Shown one piece after another: positions 32,545 to 43,042 of a stretch of 64,000 nt of DNA. The stretch comes from Pinus tabuliformis (lineage: Eukaryota > Streptophyta > Pinopsida > Pinales > Pinaceae): assembly GCA_031772625.1 (NCBI GenBank), contig CM062817.1, positions 953,043,705 through 953,107,704 on the forward strand, in the 5' to 3' direction. How positions within the stretch are numbered: the stretch's first letter is position 1; every line of letters begins with the position of its first letter. Below the pieces are notes generated by a model, which was given only the letters and a program-made list of their open reading frames with translations, was not told where the DNA came from and ran no database searches. Made by a program: the position numbers and the translations under genes.

Positions 32545-35538
32545 ATTTCCTTGAATTTGCAACAACTAGAATTTATTCTCCTAACTAATTAGAAATTTAA
32601 TTATTTACGACAATTAACGAATAAATCATACTATAATTATTCACAAAATATATATGTTGCAAAAGTAAAATTAGGAAATAAAAAATAAATCCACACACAT
32701 AAAATCGATAAAATTATTTTGGACTAAAAAGTCCCTAGAAAATTTCCACAAGGAAAAATGGTGCCACAAATGAGGGTTTATTTTATTATGTAGCAAATTT
32801 GGAGAGTACAGTAATCTAGATACCCAATTAGAAATCCTCTACAAAACATACTAGAAAAATAAAATGGAGAAAATTTCTCCCTTCTTCTATCAATCTAACT
32901 TCAACTGACCTACTCAAATCCCACGCTAACAAACTTTATTTGCCTAGAATTTGCACTATTTGGCTTGGATGATTTGCATTACCTTCAAATTGGCTCCATG
33001 TGAGTTGACCAACCTCCCTCTTCCCTTGGAAAATATTCGATCCACCTCCTTGATGATCTCCTGGCCCCTGGAAACTGAAACAACTCCTTTCCAGCAACTC
33101 GCAATAGGGTTTCTGGCTGCTCACACTAGCTTCTATGGCCTTCTCTGTAGATAATTTGGCCTCCTATCTTCTACCAATATAAGGCTAAATAAATGCTAGA
33201 AAATTCCCTAGAATCCTTTTCCTAAATTTTGTATTAATCCCTATCTTTGATGCTCTTTCTCTTGCTAAAACTACACGCTGACTCAATCTATCAATAAGTA
33301 GCTCAACATGCCAAGATAATTGATGCTCTCACAATTGTGTATTTCTCCATCCCATTGACTTGCTCTTATAATATCTCATAGGAGCATCAACAACTAAGAT
33401 ATAACTATGATCGATGCCTATGATCATCTTAGACTTGATCCAAGTTATTTTCACGAAGAATCTAGAGCATAAGTCATCTTCTCAATTAATTCCCATTTAT
33501 TAATCAATTTTCCTAACTAAGACATATGAGATTTTAATTATTGATTAATTTATTTAATTGAGTGCTCTCTAGGTGTTTTCTCCCAAAACATTTACTGGGT
33601 TTTGGAGAACTTGTGTTCCTTCTCTTCTTAGACAAAAATAGAAACTGGAACACCAGCCCAATGCTCCCAAAAATATACCACATAACACTTTATATCAATA
33701 TACTTGTGTTCCTTATGCTCAGTATATGCATAGATTAGATTCATTACTTCTATGTGATTTGATGGAGATTAATGTGATACGCTAAATGGAAAATTAAAAT
33801 ATAAAGTATGAAATCCTACATGATTGGGCACAATAGACAAATTTTGTGGGTATTCACTTCTAAAGTGATCTATGCATTAAATATATGTAGTGCAGTTGTG
33901 TATTCTCCATGGTGTGATCAGGCATCAAATATTATGTGGAAAGTGTGTGTTCTAGAGAATATTTAACTTAGTTTTTACATTAATTTTTTTTCACTGTATT
34001 TTCTATGGTAGAGAATCAAATGACTTTTTAATTATTCTCTACCTACAATGCTTATGTTCTTGAGTATTAAAGAAACAAAAAAAACATTGAACGAATTAAT
34101 GAGTCTATGAAATACCATTTTTGTAGTATTGATAGTATGTTGATGCATAAGCTACCATTGTTACATTGAGTTGATTGTTTACAACATAGATCTGAGATTG
34201 TTGTTCCATGCCTAGACAAAGGATTAACACTTTAAGATAGATTTTTTGTCTGTTAAGAAACATAGGCCTATGAGTTTGATTCTAGATGTTCTTTAATGAT
34301 CATATTACTATGTTATATTCTACTTTTCATGTTTATATTTTGCAGAAAGATATATGTAGAAGTAGTATTTGTTGATAAGAGGATGTGCCTTTATTGGAGA
34401 GGTTTTCATTGTATATGTTGAGAAATGTTGCATGTTTGAAAATATATGCTATTGAGATGTATTAGAGTTCGATTGATGTTTTTTCATGGTCTGAATTTCT
34501 ATTCAGGATTTGAGCAAAATTATTTGAGTCAAAGTAGAGTGAATTTATGTGCTACTAGTACAATGATCTTGTTCTGGTCATGAATTAATGATGAACTTCA
34601 TGTGTATGTTGTAGAGAGAGGACTTTTATGTTATCTAGAGTGATACTATAAAAATTGTGTTGGGATTTAAGATGAAAGGTTGATTTGAATGTTGTTGGTT
34701 TTGAGGACAAAGTACAAAGTATATGTGTGAGGGGAGAAGTGCCCTATTGTTATATGGAAATATTCGTGGGCAAACAAATGTTGTAACATAATTCATTATG
34801 TGACTAACATGATTATTTTGTAGGGGATCAAAGGTTATTTTTCAATAGTACATTTATGTATTTGACTTGATATTGAGCCTTGTAAATGTTATGTCTTTAT
34901 TGTAACCTTGTAGAGAGGGTTTCATAGTTTGTTTGTAGAATTGGCTTGGTTGAAGTGATGATTTTATCTATGATGCATTACTATTATGACTTGGTAGTTT
35001 GCAGGGTGTGTATTGTTTTTATGGATTTCATATTTCAAAGTTAGAATTTGATATGATATTGTTGTCAATAAGAGTCAAGTTAGTACCTTGGTTGCAATGA
35101 TAAAATCCAAAACCTAAAAAAAGGGTTAATGTTTGTCTCGGAGTTTTATATGGTTGTATCATAGATTCTTGTATTCAATTCCTATAGGCATCATGCATGA
35201 ATGAAGTCAAAGTATTAGATAGAGTGATAGAAGGTCAAGTAAAAGTAATGAAACTATTCGAGTATTGTTTACTACCTTTGATGCCTAGATGAGCTAAGTC
35301 AGGTATGAATTAATTCTACTAATTGTCATAATTTTGTTACCTTTATCAAGATGTATCATCATCATGGTGTTTTTGGAGCTAGTTGTGGTTTAGCATTGAT
35401 GTATTTGTTAACTGAGAAGGATTTTGTGGCTATGTGTTGTTGATGGTTCATGGGAACTTATATTGTAGTATAAATTATGTGAGAAAAGAGTTTGAATTAG
35501 TTGATTATTGATGTATGTGGTTATAGTTTTCCATTAAA
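32545..35538. other. AT-rich region, partly presumed copia LTR
   Basis: The first part (perhaps to about 33700) should be the copia 5' LTR, because it abuts the primer site, but I found no second copy to fix its length. The rest is AT-rich with no domain, RNA gene or repeat array that I recognise. Short ORFs here look like chance. Confidence 0.35.
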
Positions 35539-35860
35539 CACTAGAAGAAAAAATGACATTGGTGAGGGTCGAAAAATGTCACCATAAGGTCATTGGTGAT
35601 GGCCAAAAGAGCCCCTGTCAACAATGGTAGTGCCACCAAAAGTATAGGTGTTGTGGTGACATTCAAGGTTCGTCACCAATAATGATTTAGAATGATGGAG
35701 AGTGATTGTCACCATTACATACGAGAAATGTTGATGGACCTTAGTTTTTGTCACCTAAAAACTGAGCATCAACAAAGTTGGCATCACCAAAAGTATAGGT
35801 GTTGTGGTGACATTCAAGGTCCATCACGAATAATGATTATAATGATGGATAGTGGCCATG
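35539..35860. mobile_element. CACTA-type transposon end with subterminal repeats
   Basis: CACTAGAAGAAAAAATGACA matches the CACTA(C/G)AAGAAA-type terminus of En/Spm elements. It is followed by subterminal sequence rich in GTCACCA/TGGTGAC-type motifs. A block around 35630-35705 (ACCAAAAGTATAGGTGTTGTGG and following) recurs at about 35785-35857 with few changes. No transposase and no matching opposite end were found, so this is one end only or a truncated non-autonomous copy. Confidence 0.55.
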
Positions 35861-36496
35861 TTAATTTTAGATAAAAATGGCATGTTTTATGCTTGCAACA
35901 ATTACTTCAATGTCCTTTTAATAGCCTAATGATAATTTCCACTTAATCTCTAATAGAAATCATGTAAACCATTAATCAAATTGATAACAACTATAGAGAG
36001 AAAAAAACAATAAAAATGCAAAAGACATGCCAAGGCAAGAGAATGTCAGAATTTCGCTAATGCAAAGAAAACCCAAGATGGGGAAAAACCTTGATCAATT
36101 CTTCTTTTTATAAATATCAAATGTTTAACAGAGAGAGAGAGTACAATAATACAAATTCAAAGTCAAAATTGACTTGCCAAATCACTGTCCAAAACAGCCC
36201 TATCAAATCTACAATTCTGCGCTTAGTCAACAAGAATAAAATCATTCCCTAAATAGAAAGTTAGAAATAGTGAAAGTCAGCCCAAAAAAAAAAAAAAAAA
36301 CAATAGTCAAAATAAAGTCCTCCCTGGGGTCAAATAATCCAATAGTCAACACAGGTCAAAGTTCCTATATCACCTCTACTTTTGTGCCAAACAGTAGGAG
36401 TTGACCAAACAAAAAGATTCCGAAAAGATCAAACTAAAGTTATGCCAAGAAAGTCAAAGTCAATGTTGGTCAACATTGGTCAAAGTTGCAGATAGC
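35861..36496 (-). other. Probable copia LTR piece with many TTGAC motifs
   Basis: On the minus strand the part near 36050-36105 reads like the end of a copia LTR (CCCCATCTTGGGTTTTC preceded by CAAGG). Toward 36160-36490, GTCAA/TTGAC occurs about a dozen times, along with an 18-base poly(A) at about 36284-36301 and a GA run near 36130-36142. TTGAC is the WRKY-factor core. The LTR assignment is tentative. Confidence 0.35.
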
Positions 36497-36661
36497 TGAT
36501 GAGCCCCAAATTTGGTAACATTTTGGGCTCATTTGGCCTAATTACCCTTGTTCAATCCTTCATTTTTCATAACTTATGCATTATTTTTTAGTATTTTTAT
36601 GTCATTTGTACGAATAAGGGTAGTCACTATTCCTAGGTGGCTAACACGTGCTCATTTCAAG
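36497..36661 (+). repeat. 5' LTR of TE8, truncated
   Basis: It is nearly identical to 45910-46074, ending at GTGCTCATTTCA. Beyond this the two diverge: this copy runs directly into a gag knuckle, and the other continues as LTR. The rest of the LTR, the primer site and the 5' half of gag are therefore deleted. Confidence 0.85.
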
Positions 36662-37483
36662 GTATGTTTCGTTTGTGAGGAGGATCACCCCACAAACCAA
36701 TGCCCAACCTTACCTGGGTTCAAGGCCATGTACCAAGGAACCGAGGCACCCACTAAACCTCTCTACTTCCTCAACCAAAGGAGGCCGCATGGACCTAGAC
36801 CTTACCAGCAGGGGATGCAAGGGACATCCCAAGCTTATTATAGCCCCAACCAATCTGCTCCTATGCCTTCTTGGGGTCCCCCTGCTCATCCTTCCTGGTC
36901 TGTGCCTCCTCTGTGGTCTTACCCACCTCAATACCATACTCAGCCCACTACTCATTCGTTTCACTCCCATGTCCAGCCACAGCCTCAGTGGAATGCACCT
37001 CAACCGGGGTGGAGGCCCCAGTACAACACTCCTCCCGCCATTTTTCCTCCACCACCAGTTCAACCACAACCATTACCTCCTGCTCCTCCAAGACAACCCC
37101 AAATGCCTGCTCAACCGAACCCAAACCCTAACAACCGACAGACCTAGCAGGTATATACCGGGGAAACAACATGCCCTACCTATGTTGTGGAGATCCAGGA
37201 GATCAACCTGCAATATGGGAAGACTCTTCCGAATCACCAGCCTCCTTCCCAAGAGGACGAGGAAGATAAACAGGAAAGTGAACCCAAGGCCACTCCACCC
37301 TTTCCTGAAAGACTAACAGTCACCACACAACCCGACCCAGAGGAGAATGAGCTTCTGGGAGAACTCAAACAGTTGTGTGTGAGAATACCACTTCTCCAAG
37401 CCATCAGAGATGTACCGATATACAACAAATTGGTTAAGGAAAAGTGTTTCAGGCACCCAGGTAGGCGAAAAAGAGATGCCTAA
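36653..37483 (+). pseudogene. TE8 gag C-terminal part
   Basis: It begins within a knuckle, KVCFVCEEDHPTNQCPTLPG (CxxCxxDHxxxxCP form). A long Pro/Gln-rich tail follows, to a TAG at 37145-37147. The same frame continues to 37483 with a Glu-rich linker (QEDEEDKQESEPK) and LCVRIPLLQAIRDVPIYNKLVKEKC, the standard Athila gag-protease junction. The capsid half is missing owing to the 5' deletion. Confidence 0.75.
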
Positions 37484-37884
37484 ACCATCAATGTCATAGG
37501 ACAACTGTCTGATCTTATGTTGGGGCAAGTAATCTATCCAAAGTATTTGGATCCTGGGAGTCCTGCAGTTGATGTCCACATCAATGGCACCATCATACCC
37601 CACACTTTGATTGATTTAGGGGCTACCTTAATTGGATGACCAGGGATACCATGCTCAAACTCAACCTTCAAGGTTCCTTAAGGAAGACCTCGACAGTCCT
37701 GCAGTTGGCAGATCACTCCACCGTGACTCCCGAAGGGATTGTGGAGGATGTCTTGGTCTGTATTGACTCTTGGGAGTATCCTGCGGACTTCTTGGTTCTT
37801 CAACCAAAGGAAAAGCTTACTAGATACCCCCTTATTTTGGGAAGACCTTGGTTATCCACTGCGGATGCTTACATAAGCTACTGA
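37484..37884 (+). pseudogene. TE8 protease
   Basis: The active-site region HTLIDLGATLIG (family form LIDLGASIN) keeps the Asp and Gly. It is followed by a frameshift near 37630 into MTRDTMLKLNLQG. The second half, PADFLVLQPKEKLTRYPLILGRPWLSTADAYISY, has the conserved PLILGRPWL. A TGA ends the stretch. Confidence 0.8.
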
Positions 37885-37893
37885 GCAAGAAAC

Positions 37894-38972
37894 ATGACCA
37901 TCAAAAATGGTCCTATGTCCAAGCAGCTAGTCTTATACCCTCCTGCCCAACCTCTATTAGAGCATGACTTACCTCTTTGGTTGGAAGAAGGAGAAGAGGA
38001 TGAGGTGTACTCTGCACCCTTGTGCACCTTAGAAACCACCAGGGTAGGTCCTCAAACCGAGGATGATTTGATTGAGACCTTGATTCAAAATTCGCCTCCC
38101 AATGCATTGTCCTTAGAGAAATTGGTGGAAGATACTCAAGCCAACACCTTAGTGGACCTTTGTGTGACCGATCCACTCTCTCCCAAAGTCAAAAATGTGG
38201 AGTTTGGCCCAGAGAGAACATTAAAGATCAGCTCCTCCCTATCTCCTTCCCAGGAAAAGGAGCTGTATAGTCTGTTGGCCAGTCATCTAGATGCTTTCGC
38301 TTGGAACTATAAGGAGATGAAAGGAGTCCATCCTTCGGTCTGTACCCATCACATCTACATCAAAGAAGATTGTAAACTGGTCAGGCAACCTCAGAGGAGA
38401 ATGAATCCAGCCCTTAAGGACATTGTCAAAGAAGAGTTGCAAAAACTGTTGGATGCAGGATTCATCTACCCCATATCGGATAGTGAGTGGGTGTCCTCTC
38501 TGGTGTTGGTACCCAAGAAAAATGGAAAGTGGAGAATTTGTGTGGACTACCGAGAACTGAACAAAGCCACCAAGAAAGACCACTTTCCTCTGCCTTTCAT
38601 AGATCAAGTGTTGGATGGACTGGCGGGGAAGAAGTTTTTCTCTTTCCTAGATGGGTTCAGTGGGTATAACCAGATCCAAATCAGCCCGGAAGACCAAGAT
38701 AAGACCACCTTCACTTGTCCTTGGGGTACCTTTGCTTACCAAGTCCTTCCCTTTGGGTTATGCAACGCTCTTGCCACTTTCCAAAGAGCAGTATTGATCA
38801 TCTTTTCTGAGCTGGTCCATGATTAGGTGGAAATCTATATGGATGACTTCACCCCTTATGGGTCCAACTTCCGGGAAGCATTGTCCAATCTGGGAAAATT
38901 TCTAACCAAGTGCATTGAGATGAACCTGTCCCTTAGTCCTGAAAAATGTGAATTCTTGATGATTGAAGGATC
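37894..38972 (+). pseudogene. TE8 reverse transcriptase
   Basis: An open stretch of 310 codons to 38826 covers the linker (LLASHLDAFAWNYKEMKGVHPSVCTHHI) and the RT fingers and palm (QRRMNPALKDIVKEELQKLLDAGFIYPISDSEWVSS in two pieces, VPKKNGKWRICVDYRELN, FSFLDGFSGYNQI, LPFGLCNALATFQRA). After the TAG at 38824-38826 the catalytic IYMDDFTPYG is intact. A one-base shift near 38970 moves to the [14 protein letters not shown] frame. Only a few changes separate it from an open RT. Confidence 0.85.
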
Positions 38973-39745
38973 GTGCTAGGACATACCATTTCTTGCCAAG
39001 GATTGCAGGTGGATCCTAATAAAATTGCTCTCATAAAAAAGGTTCCACCTCCTCAGAAGGTAAAAGATGTTCGAAGTTTCTTAGGCTTAGCAGGATATTA
39101 TAGAAGATTTATTAAAAACTTCAGTAAGCTAGCCTCACCACTGTTTGGCCTCTTAGCAAAGGATGTTGAGTTCAAATGGACGGACGACTGTCAAAGGGCT
39201 TTGAATGAATTAAAGGATAAGTTGGTGTTTGCCCCGATATTGAGAGGTCCAAACTGGGCCCTACCTTTCCACATCCACATTGATGCCTTGAACAAAGCCA
39301 TAGGGGCAGCCTTAGGGCAATTTGAACAAAAACTCCCAATGCCATATACTTTGTCAGCAAAAACTTATCCAAGGCAGAACTGAATTATACTGTAACTGAG
39401 AAAGAGTTCTTGGCCGTGGTCCATGCCCTGAACAAGTTCTGCCACTACATCACTGGCTATCAAACATTTGTACATATTGATCATGCTGCAATTAGATATT
39501 TAATGAATAAACCAGATGTGAATGCTCGTATTATTATATGGTTGCTTTTGTTGCAGCAGTTTGATTTGACTATCATTGACAAACCAGGTAAAGAAAATGT
39601 TGTTGCTGACTTCTTGTCTAGACTGGATTTACCTACAGGTGAAGATGGAATAGTGGATGACCAGATGCCAGATGAACATCTGTTTGCTATCTCAGTACTC
39701 TCTCCATGGTTTGCTGATATAGCAAACTACCTAGTCTCAACATAG
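38973..39745 (+). pseudogene. TE8 RT thumb and RNase H
   Basis: [35 protein letters not shown] and [18 protein letters not shown] are open in one frame to 39383. A frameshift near 39370 then puts [25 protein letters not shown] and FVHIDHAAIRYLMNK, and the terminal ENVVADFLSRL, in the next frame to 39745. RNase H acidic positions (HIDA, TEKE, HIDHA) are visible. Confidence 0.8.
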
Positions 39746-41038
39746 TTCCCTCCGCATCTATCTCCAAAAGAGAAAAGCATAATTGTAAGGAAGAGTGCCT
39801 AATTCACTTGGATCAGGGGCAACCTATTCAAACTTGGCCCCGATCAGATCTTAAGGTGTTGCGTCAGGGAGGAGGAAGTCTTTGACATCCTCCTAACCTC
39901 TCATGATGGGCCTTGTGGAGGACATTTTGCAGCCAAGAGGACTGCCTTCAAAGTTCTACAGGCAGGCTACTATTGGCCCACGCTTCATCAAGATGTCAAG
40001 AGATATATCAGCCAATGTGACCGATGCCAAAGGATGGGGAAGCCGACCCCAAGGGACGAAATGCCTCTCCAACCTCAAGTGACTCTTGAACCATTTGAGA
40101 AGTGGGGTATGGATTTTGTGGGTCCTATCAATCCTCCTTCAAGGCAAAGGTCTTACATCATTGTGTGCACAGACTATCTGACAAAGTGGGCGGAAACCAA
40201 GGCAATCAAAGCAGCGACAGAAGAGAAGGTGGCTGAGTTTTTAAGAGAAAACATCTTCTACAAATTTGGCTACCCAAGAGAGCTAGTCACCGATCAAGGA
40301 AGCCAGTTCACCTCCAACTTAATTGAAGACTTGCTTTCTCATCACAAGATCAAGCATAGGACTTCCACCCCCTATCATCCTCAAGAAAATGGGTAGGTGG
40401 AAGTCACCAATAGAGCATTAGAAGGGATTTTGACTAAGGTTGTGAGCAGCAGCAGAAAGGATTGGGCAGATCGCCTGGTTGAGGCCACTTGGGCTTACAA
40501 CACCACTTGGAAGGCCACAACCGGCTTCACACCTTATGAACTGGTCTATGGAAAGAGAGCTTTGCTGCCAATTGAGTTCGAGTACAACACATTGAGGATG
40601 GCAGCTCAGCTGGACCTAGATCTCAGCCATGCCCAACAAGAAAGGTTATTGCAACTGAATGGGCTAGATGAACACTGAATGCAGGCCCTTCTCCACTCAG
40701 AAGTGGTTCAACTCCAGAGGAAGATATGGCATGACCGGCACCTCAATGACAAGCAATTCCAACCGGGAGATTGGGCGCTGCTGTATGATTCTAGACATAA
40801 GGATTTCAAGGGGAAGTTGAGGACAAGATGTCTAGGACCATATGTAGTGGAGAAGTGTAATGATAATGGGTCTGTTCTTATTCGGACCATTGATGAGGAA
40901 GCCATCCCCATGCTCGTCAATGCCCATCGACTAAAGATCTACAGGAAACCTCTTTCGAGGCAAGAGTTCATCAAAACTGTGGAAAAATCAATGATATTCA
41001 TAGAGAAGGGTTCTGCCTCTGTTTTGGGCATACCCTGA
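39746..41038 (+). pseudogene. TE8 integrase
   Basis: One frame from 39746 to 41038 with three in-frame stops, near 39800 (TAA), 40394 (TAG) and 40676 (TGA). The zinc domain HDGPCGGHF...CDRCQRMGK is intact. The catalytic residues are all visible: Asp in WGMDFVGPI, Asp in VTDQGSQF, and a Glu in HPQENG with its stop just after. The C-terminus has the beta-rich GDWALLYDSRHKDFKGKLRTRCLGPYVV and ends AHRLKIYRK. Very well preserved. Confidence 0.85.
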
Positions 41039-41070
41039 GCATCATAAAAAAAAAAAAAAAAAAGTCATAA

Positions 41071-41272
41071 TAAAAAGATCCTTGGGTGAAAACCTTTCTG
41101 AGTCTCCCAAGGCAGATGGTAGGGGTGAAAACCTCATTGAGGCGCTCCTGCTGTCTCTTTGAAAAAATTGGAATAAAAAAGACCCTTGGGTGAAAACCTC
41201 TCTGAGGCGCCCAAGGCAGATAGTAGGGGTGAAAACCTCCTTGAGGCACCCCTGCTATCTCCCCAAAAAAAA
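41071..41272 (+). repeat. 104-bp tandem duplication with GGTGAAAACCT subunits
   Basis: Two imperfect units start at 41080 and 41184. Each holds two GGTGAAAACCT phrases followed by a TGAGGCGC-like stretch, giving four sub-repeats. It lies just after the integrase stop and a poly(A) run. Comparable GGTGAAAACC phrases are known near the 3' side of pol in plant Tat/Athila elements. Confidence 0.75.
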
Positions 41273-43042
41273 AAAACAAAGGAAAAGGAAAAAAGGAAAA
41301 TAGTAGGAGGCAGAAACAGAAAAACAAGCTCAATCTTTGGAAATTAATGCAGGTTACAGGTATTCCATGCAAAAAGGAGGCCTCTCAACTCAAGAACAAG
41401 GGTCCCTACCATGCTACCAGGTGACCTCACCAACATTCCCTCCATAAACACTCATCTCTTCCAAGGTTTGGGCACAATCTGGTCATAGTTTAGCCTTCTA
41501 CAGGAAGCTACAGGACTTTCTACAGGAAGTTCTGTATTTCTACAGGAAACTTCCTGTAGAATCTTTGGATGGGCCAGGACTGACTATGTAGAAGAATTTG
41601 AAGCTCAAAGCCCAATAAGGAGGCATGCAACCAACATTTTTCTCCATCACCCACTGTTGTCACCTCCTTCCACCAACATTGCTGCCATACGATTGAAATA
41701 CCTGCACAGTCATACCAGAACGTTGGACTCTCAGAAGAAATAATTTTCAAATGGAAAATAAAGCATGCAGAGGCCCAATGTGCTACCTGTCAAGGTGATC
41801 CGAGGACCCTGCACCTGTGAATGTGACTCCACCATTTCGGCATGCACCCTAGGAGGAGAAACGGCTACAGGATGTCCTACAGGAATCCTGTAGCAGTTGA
41901 TCCGGCTAGAGCACACACCATGAAGATACCTGCAACTCATGAAGCCGGCGCATGCACCATCCACAGCCAGGAAACCGGTCTCATAACCAGCAGCAGTCAA
42001 CGAAAAGGAGCTCCCGTGCCTGTGCACGAAGCGGCAGCAAGCGGATCCGTCACCCCTCGTCCTGAAGCATGAGAAAAATCACGTCCACGGCCGCACAGGT
42101 AAGTGCCTCACCCTGTTTCATCAAATTACATGAACGATGCTCTAAAATGTGTGTAAATATGAAAATGAATGGATTGAACAAGTCGGGTAGCCATTCAACT
42201 GGCCACCACAACCAGCCCGACGACCTCGTCTGATTCGAAAAAGCTTTGGTTGTGTTGACGAGACAGGAAATGGACACGTGGGAAGCGTCCAGTCGGAGAG
42301 AAGCGACGATCTAAAAGGAGTGGCGGCGGTAGATATACAGGGAATGATTCGGCGGTCAGGCAGACATGCAGTGGAATGATAGCAGGTGACATCCGCCAAC
42401 AGGCTAATGGGGACAGCTCACCTCCGTGCCACGAATTCTGTAGAAATTCAAATCCTCCGGCTAGATCACGTATGGCACACTACACTCATTTATTCTCAAC
42501 CACTTTGCAGCCGAGTACGCATCCTAAATTTTCTGAAGGCTGTTACTTCAAGTTCTCGGCCTGTTCCAACATCCTGTTGCTGCACAGAATGCCCAGAACC
42601 ACTGAAGCGCTCCCCAGCACCTGTGCACGACTTCTACAAGAAGCTGCGCTACAGGAAGCTCAATGTTACGGAGGAAATTGAGTTGTTCACGTCGAAGGTG
42701 GCAATTCTGGAATGAGGTAAGCCTGAACATAGTCCTCCCATGCAATTGGTTCGAAAGGTGGTGAAGTCGACGTGTTAAAGGGGTAGGAAACCATGAATTA
42801 CAGTCTGTGCATGAATTTGCAAGCGTCTTCTTATTGCTGCATGAGAATTGTCGTCGTAGTGTGTATGCGGGATTTTCTCCAGGGTTTCATTCATAATTGA
42901 GCCACTGTCAAGGCTCACTCGTAGACAGTCATGAATTTTATAAACTGTGTGCATAACAGAGGCATAGCTCTGCGCTCTGTCTAAGGAAATCCCAAAGACC
43001 CACTTTTGTATACGAGCAGGCAGGCTCAGGCCAACACAGCAA
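41273..43042 (+). other. TE8 spacer with clustered CTACAGGA motifs
   Basis: Between integrase and the third ORF no continuous coding frame was recognised. CTACAGGA or its complement occurs at 41498, 41508, 41520, 41540, 41552 (complement), 41865, 41877, 41886 (complement) and 42649. Two of these pairs form close palindromes: TTCTACAGGAA/TTCCTGTAGAA at 41538-41561 and CTACAGGA/TCCTGTAG at 41877-41893. The spacer may carry the third ORF's promoter or splice signals. Confidence 0.6.

Noticed and set aside
36710..37069. 119-codon minus-strand ORF
   Set aside because: It is antisense to the proline-rich gag tail of TE8; no motif of its own.
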